This document shows, piece after piece, positions 6,036-12,712 of a DNA stretch of 12,712 nt. The translations under genes and the position numbers were made by a program. The notes beneath the pieces were generated by a model that saw only the letters and a program-made list of their open reading frames with translations, did no database searches and was not told the DNA's origin. The stretch comes from Bacillota bacterium (GTDB lineage: Bacteria > Bacillota > Clostridia > Christensenellales > Aristaeellaceae), in the NCBI GenBank assembly GCA_023392515.1, contig JAEVYX010000146.1:1-12712 (forward strand), read 5' to 3'. Position 1 is the first letter of the stretch. Every line of letters begins with the position of its first letter.

Positions 6036-6049
6036 AGGGAGGGATTTAT

Positions 6050-7039
6050 ATGGGGAAGGAAGCAATCACAGCCGATAATCTAAAAAAGCGCTACCGTGCA
6101 AAGGTCAAGGGGGAAGGCCTGGGCGCGGGGGTGAAGGCCTTGTTCCGCCCGGAATACCGTCAGGTGGATGCCGTAACAGGCATATCCTTTCAGGTTAACC
6201 GCGGTGAAATGGTGGCCTTTATAGGCCCAAATGGCGCGGGAAAATCCACCACCATCAAAATGCTTACGGGTATCGTGCATCCCACATCGGGGCAGATGGC
6301 TGTGCTGGGCTTTGATCCGGTGAAAGAACGCCGGGCGCTTTGTTCCCATATCGGCACTGTATTCGGCCAAAGGTCCCAACTGTGGCTGCATCTCCCGCCG
6401 GTGGACAGCTTTGCCATGCTGGGCGCAATTTATGATATCAGCGACAGCGAGCGGAAAAAGCGGGTAGACGACCTGGCCCAGCGTTTTTCTCTGGGTGAAT
6501 TTTTGCATACGCCGGTACGGAAATTATCTTTGGGCCAGCGCATCCGCTGCGAAATTGCCGCTTCCCTTTTGCACGAGCCGGACATTCTCTTTCTGGATGA
6601 GCCAACCATCGGCCTGGATGTGGTGGTCAAGCAGGCCATCCGGGACTTGATTTTGGAGTGGAACAGGGAAAAGGGCGTAACCGTGTTTTTGACCAGCCAT
6701 GATCCGGGGGATGTGGAGCATATCTGCCGCCGTGCCATGGTGATTGACCGGGGCAGCATTGTGCTGGATCAAAGCCTGGCAAAGCTGAAGGCCACGTATT
6801 TCAACCGCAAGGTGATATCCGTAACCTATCAAGCGCCCTGTACCCTGCCGGAATTCCCCGGCGCACAGGTGAAAGGCGGCGGCGTACAATATACACTCAC
6901 CGTGGACCCCCGTGTCTGCCCTGTGGATGGGATCATGAAGGCGGTGACGGCGGCGGGTAGTGTGAATGACATCACAGTGGCCGATCCGCCCATGGAGGAG
7001 ATTATTTCATCCATCTTTACCGCGGGGGAGGGAAAATGA
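6050..7039 (+). CDS. ABC-2 type exporter, ATP-binding protein
   Basis: This 329-residue cytoplasmic ATPase drives the two permeases that follow. Walker A is GPNGAGKST (59-67), the Q-loop is in FGQRSQLW (Gln107), the signature is LSLGQ (159-163), Walker B is ILFLDE (179-184), and the H-loop His217 lies in LTSHD. A C-terminal extension of about 90 residues (from about 240) is typical for exporters of this type. The LSLGQ signature instead of LSGGQ, and the long N-terminal region before the first beta strand (LFRPEYRQVDAV), fit the subfamily paired with ABC2_membrane_6 (DUF990) permeases. That subfamily includes the cyanobacterial viologen exporter; substrate here is unknown. GGGAGGG at 6037-6043 is 6 bases before the ATG. 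The stop overlaps the next start, so translation is probably coupled. An attenuator-like leader controls entry. Confidence 0.93.
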   Translation: MGKEAITADNLKKRYRAKVKGEGLGAGVKALFRPEYRQVDAVTGISFQVNRGEMVAFIGPNGAGKSTTIKMLTGIVHPTSGQMAVLGFDPVKERRALCSHIGTVFGQRSQLWLHLPPVDSFAMLGAIYDISDSERKKRVDDLAQRFSLGEFLHTPVRKLSLGQRIRCEIAASLLHEPDILFLDEPTIGLDVVVKQAIRDLILEWNREKGVTVFLTSHDPGDVEHICRRAMVIDRGSIVLDQSLAKLKATYFNRKVISVTYQAPCTLPEFPGAQVKGGGVQYTLTVDPRVCPVDGIMKAVTAAGSVNDITVADPPMEEIISSIFTAGEGK

Positions 7040-7830
7040 TGCGTGCCCTTCATAAATATGCTGCCATCGCCCGGATCCATATGCAAAATACCTTTGCCTA
7101 CCGGGGGCAGGTGGTGAGCGGGCTGTTATTCTACACGCTGTTTATCTTTGTTTTTTTCAGCCTCTGGCAGGCGATATATCAGGGCGGGCAGGTAAATGGA
7201 TATACCCAGGGGCAGGTGGTTTGGTATCTGATCTTTACGGAATTGATTGTGTTCGGCTGCCGGGTGAATGTGGTCGGCCAGATCAACGAGGATGTGAAAA
7301 CAGGTGCGCTGGCATACCTCATCAATCGTCCGCTGCACTATGTGGGTTATCAGGCTGCGGCCGCGGCAGGCGGCATGGCGGTGAATGTGCTGTTTTTCGG
7401 GGTGCTGGGGGCGGTTTTGGGGCTGTGCTTCGTAGGGCCGATCCCGAATTTCCACTGGCAGGCCCTTCCCCTCATGCTGCTTTCAGGGGTGATGGGCATT
7501 GCCCTGCAGTTTTTCTCATTGGTGGCGGTGGGGCTGACAGCTTTTGCGCTGGAGGACAACAGCGCCGTCTATCTGATCTATCAAAAGCTGGTGTTCATGC
7601 TGGGTGTGTTTTTGCCTGTGGAATTTCTGCCGGACTGGCTGCAGGGCGTGGCCCGGGTGCTGCCCTTTTCCTATGTGGCCTGGGCACCGGCACGCCTCAT
7701 TGTGGCGTTTTCCTGGGAGCTATTTTGGCAGGTGGTGCCCATGCAGCTATTCTGGCTTTTGATTGCTGCAGTGCTTTCGGTTACGATGTACCGTAAAGGC
7801 GTGGGCGCACTGCAAGTGAACGGAGGGTGA
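7036..7830 (+). CDS. ABC-2 type exporter permease, first subunit (ABC2_membrane_6-like)
   Basis: This integral membrane protein of 264 residues has about six hydrophobic segments (roughly 27-48, 58-75, 105-133, 143-172, 180-198, 236-251). Family-like motifs are INEDVKTGALAYLINRPLHYV between segments two and three, and FLPVEFLPDWLQGVARVLPFSYVAWAPARLI near the C terminus. It should form the translocation path together with the next permease. The ATG at 7036 overlaps the ATPase stop as ATGA. GGAGGG at 7027-7032 leaves only 3 bases to this ATG but 6 to the adjacent ATG at 7039, which may be the real start. Membrane segments were estimated by eye. The substrate cannot be read from the sequence. 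Confidence 0.9.
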   Translation: MMRALHKYAAIARIHMQNTFAYRGQVVSGLLFYTLFIFVFFSLWQAIYQGGQVNGYTQGQVVWYLIFTELIVFGCRVNVVGQINEDVKTGALAYLINRPLHYVGYQAAAAAGGMAVNVLFFGVLGAVLGLCFVGPIPNFHWQALPLMLLSGVMGIALQFFSLVAVGLTAFALEDNSAVYLIYQKLVFMLGVFLPVEFLPDWLQGVARVLPFSYVAWAPARLIVAFSWELFWQVVPMQLFWLLIAAVLSVTMYRKGVGALQVNGG

Positions 7831-7835
7831 GACGG

Positions 7836-8624
7836 GTGAAGAAGCATCTGCGCATTATATGGAAATACTTTCAGGTCAACCTGGCCTCTGCCATGGAATA
7901 TCGTTCCAGTTTCTGGATGCAGTCGCTGGGGATGGCCCTTTCCAACGCCACCTTCGTCTTTTTCTGGTGGGTGGCCTTTTCCCAGGTGGGCGGGCGCATT
8001 GGCGGATATGATTTCCGGGACGTGATGTTTATCTGGGCCCTTACCAGCTCCGCTTTCGGGCTGAGCAACATCCTGTTTGCTAACGCCAGCCAATTGACAC
8101 GGCTGATTGTAACCGGGGAGCTGGACACCTTTTTGCTTCAACCCTGCAATGTTCTGGTAAATATATTATGTGCCCGCACATCACTTTCCGCCTACGGCGA
8201 TTTGGTATACGGCCTTGTGCTGATGGCGCTTACTCAGGGGGGAGACGGGCAGGCCTGGCTGTTTTTCGCCTTGGGCGTACCCATAGGGGCGCTGCTCATG
8301 GCGGCGATTGCACTGATGGCGCATACGCTTACCTTTTATTTCGGGGATGCGTCCATGGCCGGCAGCATGAGCTTGGAGTTCGTGGTGAATTTTTGTATTT
8401 ACCCCGAGGGCATCTATCAGACTGCTGTGCGCAGCCTTATGTATTCCCTGATCCCGGCGGCCTTTATCGTGCATGTGCCATTAAAGCTTGCCAGAAGTTT
8501 TGCTCCCAGCCTTCTGCTTATATGGTTTTTGGCTGCGGCAGCATATTGTGTGCTTTCCGTATGGTTTTTTTACAGGGGGCTGAAAAAATACGAATCGGGA
8601 AATATGATTGTCACCAGGCTGTAA
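7836..8624 (+). CDS. ABC-2 type exporter permease, second subunit (ABC2_membrane_6/DUF990)
   Basis: This second membrane subunit has 262 residues and about six membrane segments. It shows two strong family signatures: LTRLIVTGELDTFLLQP (residues 87-103) and FCIYPEGIYQTAVRSLMYSLIPAAFIVHVP in the C-terminal half. It resembles, but is clearly distinct from, the preceding permease, consistent with a heterodimeric transporter. The GTG at 7836 is chosen because GGAGGG (7822-7827) lies 8 bases upstream. The in-frame GTG at 7827 would leave no spacer, although it overlaps the previous stop as GTGA. With the 7836 start the gap to the previous gene is 5 bases, so the three exporter genes form one operon. 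It ends with TAA, followed by a small hairpin and promoter sequences. Confidence 0.91.
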   Translation: MKKHLRIIWKYFQVNLASAMEYRSSFWMQSLGMALSNATFVFFWWVAFSQVGGRIGGYDFRDVMFIWALTSSAFGLSNILFANASQLTRLIVTGELDTFLLQPCNVLVNILCARTSLSAYGDLVYGLVLMALTQGGDGQAWLFFALGVPIGALLMAAIALMAHTLTFYFGDASMAGSMSLEFVVNFCIYPEGIYQTAVRSLMYSLIPAAFIVHVPLKLARSFAPSLLLIWFLAAAAYCVLSVWFFYRGLKKYESGNMIVTRL

Positions 8625-8637
8625 AGAAGACGCCGTC

Positions 8638-8659
8638 CCATGCGGGAGCATGGTATAAT
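8638..8659 (+). promoter_or_regulatory. Small hairpin overlapping an extended -10 promoter upstream of priA
   Basis: CCATGC (8638-8643) and GCATGG (8648-8653) form a perfect 6-bp stem with a GGGA loop. The last bases of the right arm are the TGG of TGGTATAAT (8651-8659), a consensus extended -10. TGGTA (8651-8655) and TACCA (8661-8665) also form a small palindrome over the -10. No good -35 lies 16-18 bases upstream. The hairpin lacks a proper U-tract and would be a weak terminator for the exporter operon. Confidence 0.45.
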
Positions 8660-8698
8660 TTACCACACTCTTGATAGTCCGCTGCCGAAAAGCCGGGC

Positions 8699-8727
8699 TT
8701 GTGCATTCCAGCTTTTGTCGGTATAAT
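8699..8727 (+). promoter_or_regulatory. Sigma-A type promoter of priA-def-fmt
   Basis: TTGTGC (8699-8704) and a perfect TATAAT (8722-8727) are separated by 17 bases. The predicted start near 8734 gives a leader of about 27 bases with AGGGAGGTG at 8747-8755. It lies 68 bases downstream of the other TATAAT, so the operon may have two promoters. AAAAGCC (8688-8694) and GGCTTTT (8735-8741) are complementary and flank the promoter. Confidence 0.6.
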
Positions 8728-8760
8728 AAAAGTTGGCTTTTTCTATAGGGAGGTGAAAAC

Positions 8761-11007
8761 ATGTATGCGCAGGTGATCGTGGATGTGGTTCACGAAAACG
8801 TGGCTCATGTGTTCACCTACACAGTTCCGCATGAGATGAGCCTTCAACCGGGAACCCGGGTTTTGGTGCCCTTCGGGCCCCGAAAGGTGGAGGGGCTGGT
8901 ATTGGAGCTTTCTGAAAATTGCACCTATGCTCCTGAAAAATTGAAGCCCATCCTGCGCACGTTGGAGGATTATCCGGCGATTCTGCCCCCGCTCATCGAA
9001 TTGGCAAAGCAGATGGCGCAGGAGGCCCATTGCCCTCTTGCCGAAACCCTGCGGCTGATGTTCCCCGCCGCCATGCGGGGCGGCCAGGTCAAGGAAAAAA
9101 CAGAGCCGATGGCAAAGCTTCTCATCCCCCCCGGGGAAGCGGAAGCTGCCGCCTTTGCCCAGAAGCGTTCACCCAGGCGGGCGCTGCTATTGACCCTCTT
9201 GGGTGATGGGAAGCCCCACCCGGTCGCCGAACTCAGGCTGTTGGTGCGGGAACCCATGGAAAGCCTGAAAAAGCTTGCCGAAATGGGGCTGGTGGAGCTA
9301 TTCCAGTCGGAGGTGCTCCGCTCCCCCTATGAGGACATGCACAAGGGCGATGGGGTTGACCCGCCGCTGATGGCCTCCCAGCAGGAAGTGCTTAGCGAAA
9401 TGCTTCCGGCCCTGCGTAAGGGTGAGGGGGAGTTCCTGCTCCACGGGGTGACTGGCTCCGGCAAGACCGAGGTGTATATCCGCCTGGTGCGCAGCGCTCT
9501 GGCCATGGACAAAGGGGCCATCGTTCTGGTTCCTGAAATTGCCCTCACCCCGCAAATGGTGCAGTGGTTCCGGGACAGGTTTGGCCCTGTGGCGGCAGTG
9601 CTCCATTCCAGGCTGACGCCCGGGGAGCGGTTTGACGAGTGGCGGCGTATCCGCATGGGCAAAGCCCGTGTGGTGGTAGGCGCCCGTTCGGCGGTGTTCG
9701 CGCCGGTGGAACGCTTGGGCCTGATTGTGGTGGATGAGGAGCATGAGCAAAGCTACTTCAGCGACAAGCATCCCCGCTATGACGCCCGGGATGTGGCATC
9801 ACAGCGCTGCCGCCGTGAAAAAGGGGTGCTGCTCTTAAGCAGCGCCACCCCCAGCATCCTTTCCTTTGCCAAGGCCATGCGAGGGGATTACACCCTTTTG
9901 GAAATGCCCAGCCGGGTAATGGACCGGCCCATGCCTACGGTTCACATCGTGGACATGCGCAAGGAGCTTTTGGATGGCAATCGTTCAATTTTCAGCGGCC
10001 TTCTGCAGCAAAAATTGAAGGAATGCATGCAAAACGGTCAGCAGGCCATGCTTTTTTTGAACCGGAGGGGTTATAATTCCTTTGTATCCTGCCGCAATTG
10101 CGGCTATGTGGTCAAGTGCAGCCAATGCGATATTGCCATGACATACCACCAGCCGGAGGGCAGGGCAGAAGGCGAACTCCAGTGCCATTACTGCGGGTTG
10201 CATCAGCCGCCGCCCGGCGAATGCCCCCAATGCGGCAGCAAATACATCCGGTTTTTTGGCGTGGGAACCCAAAAGGTGGAGGAGGAAGTTAAAAAGCTTC
10301 TGCCTGATATCAAGGTTCTTCGCATGGACAACGATACCACCACGGGCCGGGATGCCCACCACCAATTACTGAGCAGGTTCCGAGCCGGGGAGGCCAGGGT
10401 GCTCATCGGCACACAGATGATTGCCAAGGGTCTTGATTTTCCCCAGGTGACGCTGGTGGGGGCGGTGGCGGCGGATATGACGTTGAACCTGCCGGACTAC
10501 CGAAGCCAGGAACGCACCTTTCAGCTTTTAACCCAGGTGGCAGGCCGGGCAGGCCGGGCGCAGATGCCGGGGGAAGTAGTGATCCAAACCTATAAGCCCG
10601 AGCATCCCCTTATTCAAGCGGCTGCCGCCCAGGATTACAGGGTGTTTTACCAGATGGAATTCTCCCGCCGGCGCACAGGGCTTTATCCGCCTTTCACCCT
10701 TATGTCCAGGCTTCTTGTGGAAAGTGTGAAGGGAGAGACAGCCAAGGAGGTATGTGCCCGGCTTCAAAAGCGCTGCCAGGAATACCTGGCGCAGCACCCG
10801 AAAAACGCCAAACGGGTATTGTTCATGCGCATGGATGAGGCGCCGGTGAAATGGATCCGGGGAAAGACCCGGTATCATGTGCTTTTCAAACTGCTGGAAC
10901 ACCCGGACAGCGAACCTGTCATTGCTTTTTTATCAGCCCTTGCCCAGGAAGAAACCGAGCCGGGCTGTCAGATATATTTTGAACTGAATCCCTCTTCCAT
11001 GATGTAG
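8761..11007 (+). CDS. priA: Primosomal protein N', replication restart helicase PriA
   Basis: PriA recognises stalled or collapsed replication forks and reloads the replicative helicase through the primosome. The 748-residue protein is of usual length. The N-terminal DNA-binding domain begins YAQVIVDVVHENVAHVFTYTVP, with RVLVPFGPRKVEG typical of the family. Walker A is GVTGSGKTEVY (229-239), the Walker B box is DEEH (325-328), and motif III is SSATPS (360-365). A zinc-binding insertion has eight cysteines (444, 447, 453, 456, 475, 478, 488, 491) in four CxxC pairs. Motifs GTQMIAKGLDFPQV (550-563) and QVAGRAGRA (592-600) complete the helicase core. All key residues look intact. AGGGAGGTG at 8747-8755, 5 bases from the ATG, fixes the start. 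It is followed closely by def and fmt, a conserved order in Firmicutes. Confidence 0.97.
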   Translation: MYAQVIVDVVHENVAHVFTYTVPHEMSLQPGTRVLVPFGPRKVEGLVLELSENCTYAPEKLKPILRTLEDYPAILPPLIELAKQMAQEAHCPLAETLRLMFPAAMRGGQVKEKTEPMAKLLIPPGEAEAAAFAQKRSPRRALLLTLLGDGKPHPVAELRLLVREPMESLKKLAEMGLVELFQSEVLRSPYEDMHKGDGVDPPLMASQQEVLSEMLPALRKGEGEFLLHGVTGSGKTEVYIRLVRSALAMDKGAIVLVPEIALTPQMVQWFRDRFGPVAAVLHSRLTPGERFDEWRRIRMGKARVVVGARSAVFAPVERLGLIVVDEEHEQSYFSDKHPRYDARDVASQRCRREKGVLLLSSATPSILSFAKAMRGDYTLLEMPSRVMDRPMPTVHIVDMRKELLDGNRSIFSGLLQQKLKECMQNGQQAMLFLNRRGYNSFVSCRNCGYVVKCSQCDIAMTYHQPEGRAEGELQCHYCGLHQPPPGECPQCGSKYIRFFGVGTQKVEEEVKKLLPDIKVLRMDNDTTTGRDAHHQLLSRFRAGEARVLIGTQMIAKGLDFPQVTLVGAVAADMTLNLPDYRSQERTFQLLTQVAGRAGRAQMPGEVVIQTYKPEHPLIQAAAAQDYRVFYQMEFSRRRTGLYPPFTLMSRLLVESVKGETAKEVCARLQKRCQEYLAQHPKNAKRVLFMRMDEAPVKWIRGKTRYHVLFKLLEHPDSEPVIAFLSALAQEETEPGCQIYFELNPSSMM

Positions 11008-11034
11008 GGATCGCACAAAGAAAGGATGGCCCGA

Positions 11035-11544
11035 ATGGGAATGCGGAAAATTGTCACTTTAGGAGATGAAGCCCTGCGCAAGGTCGCTAAGCCTATGACC
11101 AAGTTTGACTTGCGGCTGTGGCTTCTTTTAAAAGATATGGCGGACACGATGTACAAGGCCGAGGGCGTGGGTTTGGCTGCCCCACAGGTGGGAATCCTGC
11201 GTCGGGTAGTTGTGATTGATGTGGGCGAAGGGCTTATCGAGCTTGTAAACCCTGAAATTATTTCCCGGGAAGGGGAGCAGGCGGGCCCTGAGGGCTGCCT
11301 GAGCCTGCCGGGCCGGCAGGGACTGGTGCGCAGGCCCATGAAAGTTACCGTCCGCTCGCAGGACCGGAATGGCAGGCCCATCGAATTGACCGGGGAAGGC
11401 TTCCTGGCCAGGGCCATGTGCCATGAAATTGACCATTTGGATGGGGTACTCTATATTGATATCATGGACCGTGAAATTACGGATGAAGAAGCGGAAGCCG
11501 AGGCTGGGGACGAGGATGAGGCGGCCAAGGCTGTCAGGGAGTGA
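11035..11544 (+). CDS. def: Peptide deformylase
   Basis: This metal-dependent enzyme removes the formyl group from the N-terminal methionine of new proteins. Its three motifs are intact: GVGLAAPQ (44-51), EGCLS (86-90, with the metal-binding Cys88) and CHEIDH (129-134, with HExxH). With the ATG at 11035 the protein has 169 residues. This start is preferred because AAAGGA (11021-11026) lies 8 bases upstream and the protein then begins MGMRKIV, close to family norm. The ATG at 11026 is itself part of that ribosome binding site, and the ATG at 11041 is possible. The C terminus carries a Glu/Asp/Ala-rich tail (about 151-169) beyond the catalytic domain. fmt starts 5 bases after the stop, pairing the enzymes that remove and add the formyl group. 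Confidence 0.95.
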   Translation: MGMRKIVTLGDEALRKVAKPMTKFDLRLWLLLKDMADTMYKAEGVGLAAPQVGILRRVVVIDVGEGLIELVNPEIISREGEQAGPEGCLSLPGRQGLVRRPMKVTVRSQDRNGRPIELTGEGFLARAMCHEIDHLDGVLYIDIMDREITDEEAEAEAGDEDEAAKAVRE

Positions 11545-11549
11545 AATGC

Positions 11550-12491
11550 ATGCGCATAGCGTTTATGGGCACACCCGAGTTTGCCGTGCCTTCCCTGGAA
11601 GCGCTGGTAGCCGGGGGATATGAAGTGGTTGGCGTATTCACCCAGCCGGACAGGCCCAAGGGCCGGGGTAACAAATTGGCGCCAAGCCCTGTAAAGGAAT
11701 GCGCGCTGAAACTTGGCATACCCGTGTTTCAGCCTGTGCGCATTCGAAAAGACGGTGTGGAGGACCTAAAATGCCTCAAGCCGGATTTGTGCGTAACCGC
11801 CGCCTTCGGGCAGATCCTTTCCCAGGAGATTTTGGATATACCGCCCTTGGGCACCGTGAATGTGCATGCGTCCTTGCTGCCCCGGCATCGGGGAAGCGCT
11901 CCCATCAACTGGTGCATTCTGATGGGCGAGGAAAAGACGGGCATTACCACCATGCTCACCGACAAGGGCATTGATACGGGCAATATCCTGCTCCAAAGGG
12001 AGTTGGCAATTTTGCCGGGGGAAACGGCCGGGGAATTAAGCGGGCGGATGGCGCAACTTGGCGCGCAAACCCTGATGGAGACACTCTGCCTGATCCAGCC
12101 TGGAAAGTGCTGCCCCATTCCGCAAAATGAGGCGGAGTATACATACGAACCCATGCTCAAAAAGGAGATGGGGCAAATCGACTGGCGCAAAAGCGCCCGG
12201 GAGATCGTTTGTCAGGTGCGGGGGCTGATTCCTTGGCCCGGCGCTTATACTTCCTATCCGGAGGGTATTTTAAAGGTATGGAAGGCGGAAGCGGATATGT
12301 CCCTTTCCGGCCTTCCCGGCCAGGTGCTTCTGGCCGATGCAAAGCAGGGCCTTGCGGTGGCGGCGGGGGAAGGTGCTGTGCGCATCATCACGCTACAATC
12401 ACCAGGGTCCAAGCAAATGGACGCCAAGAACTATTTACGGGGCCACCCGCTTCAAACCGGGCAGATTTGGCAGGAGGAACAACATGACTGA
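11550..12491 (+). CDS. fmt: Methionyl-tRNA formyltransferase
   Basis: Fmt transfers a formyl group from 10-formyltetrahydrofolate to initiator Met-tRNA. The 313-residue protein starts MRIAFMGTPEFAVPSLEAL. It contains QPDRPKGRG, the catalytic Asn104 and His106 in VNVHASLLP, the loop SLLPRHRGSAPI (108-119), and GITTMLTDKGIDTG with Asp142. The C-terminal beta-barrel-like domain (from about 205) includes the INPWPGA-like LIPWPGAYT. The ATG at 11550 is preferred over the in-frame GTG at 11541, because AGGGAG (11536-11541) lies 8 bases upstream and the family begins at this methionine. The gene ends overlapping the next reading frame by 8 bases, which suggests translational coupling. Confidence 0.95.
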   Translation: MRIAFMGTPEFAVPSLEALVAGGYEVVGVFTQPDRPKGRGNKLAPSPVKECALKLGIPVFQPVRIRKDGVEDLKCLKPDLCVTAAFGQILSQEILDIPPLGTVNVHASLLPRHRGSAPINWCILMGEEKTGITTMLTDKGIDTGNILLQRELAILPGETAGELSGRMAQLGAQTLMETLCLIQPGKCCPIPQNEAEYTYEPMLKKEMGQIDWRKSAREIVCQVRGLIPWPGAYTSYPEGILKVWKAEADMSLSGLPGQVLLADAKQGLAVAAGEGAVRIITLQSPGSKQMDAKNYLRGHPLQTGQIWQEEQHD

Positions 12492-12712
12492 TACCAGGAA
12501 GCCCACCGGAAAAGGGCCGGGACGATCCGCCCATGGAAAACCGGCGCAAGGCCGTTCATCTACCTTCAAACCCGGCGCCGGGAGGCCCGCTGACGGGAAA
12601 CCTGCCTTCGGGAAGCCCGCATACGGAAAACCCGCCCAGGGCCGTCCCTCCTCTGCCTTTAAGCCCAGGGATGGGAAGCCGGTTTATGGCAGGCCTGCCG
12701 ATGGGAAGCCCG
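12484..12712 (+). CDS. rsmB: N-terminal fragment with Gly-Lys-Pro-rich repeat, probably start of rsmB
   Basis: An ATG at 12484 overlaps the end of fmt and has an excellent AGGAGG (12472-12477) 6 bases upstream. The frame stays open for 76 codons to the window edge, so the gene is 3'-truncated. The visible part is low-complexity and basic, built from short GKP/GRP-containing units such as DGKPAFGKPAYGKPAQGRP, and is presumably disordered. No enzyme domain is visible. In many Firmicutes fmt is followed, directly or after one or two genes, by rsmB, the 16S rRNA m5C967 methyltransferase, so that is the best guess from position. Other RNA-binding enzymes, such as a pseudouridine synthase, can have similar basic extensions. 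The gene is real with high confidence; the name is only a contextual inference. Confidence 0.55.
   Translation, partial: MTDTRKPTGKGPGRSAHGKPAQGRSSTFKPGAGRPADGKPAFGKPAYGKPAQGRPSSAFKPRDGKPVYGRPADGKP
12589..12712 (+). repeat. Tandem Gly-Lys/Arg-Pro peptide repeat coding region
   Basis: From 12589 to the window edge the frame encodes successive units of about five residues (DGKPA, FGKPA, YGKPA, QGRPS, then DGKPV, YGRPA, DGKP). The same residues are written with different synonymous codons (GGG AAA CCT, GGG AAG CCC, GGA AAA CCC), so the repeat is conserved more at protein level than as identical DNA. Its total length is unknown because it continues past the window. Confidence 0.7.

Noticed and set aside
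7221..7796. A 191-codon alternate + frame inside the first permease gene
   Set aside because: The translation is Gly/Ala/Cys-rich with no membrane segments, while the overlapping frame encodes a clear permease with family motifs.

Overview
The window looks like chromosome from an endospore-forming member of the Firmicutes, most likely a Clostridia lineage of moderate GC content. The evidence is an uninterrupted sporulation sigma factor gene (sigK), an RNase J, a YlbF-family protein, strong AAGGAGG-type ribosome binding sites, dense same-strand gene packing, and the priA-def-fmt-(rsmB) order common in this group. Every recognised gene is on the + strand. No tRNA, rRNA, CRISPR array, insertion sequence or phage gene was seen.

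Layout. (1) 1-4442: the 3' part of an RNase J gene (5' end outside the window), a GC-rich intergenic stretch with inverted repeats, then ylbF-like, mltG and a peptidase-U32/tRNA-hydroxylation-type gene in close succession. (2) 4443-5206: sigK. Its Shine-Dalgarno sequence lies in the 3' arm of a 17-nt-arm hairpin, and the hairpin loop carries a sigma-K-like -10 motif. (3) 5207-5783: a small flavin-reductase-like protein behind an extended -10 promoter. (4) 5784-8624: a terminator hairpin with a promoter nested inside it, a 19-codon leader peptide, mutually exclusive antiterminator and terminator stems, and then a three-gene ABC-2 exporter operon (ATPase plus two permeases). (5) 8625-12712: a promoter region followed by priA, def, fmt and the start of a further gene, probably rsmB, whose N terminus is a Gly-Lys-Pro-rich repeat.

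How the genes work together. The housekeeping blocks serve RNA decay, cell-wall elongation, tRNA modification, replication restart, and formyl-methionine addition and removal. The accessory part is the exporter operon. Its leader has the parts expected of ribosome-mediated transcription attenuation: its own promoter, a leader peptide with a good ribosome binding site, arms 1:2, 2:3 and 3:4, and a U-tract. That design suggests an exporter switched on when translation of the leader is disturbed, for example by a ribosome-targeting compound. This attenuator and the hairpin-insulated sigK are the two most interesting signals. Both are inferences from base pairing read by eye, without folding software or experimental data.
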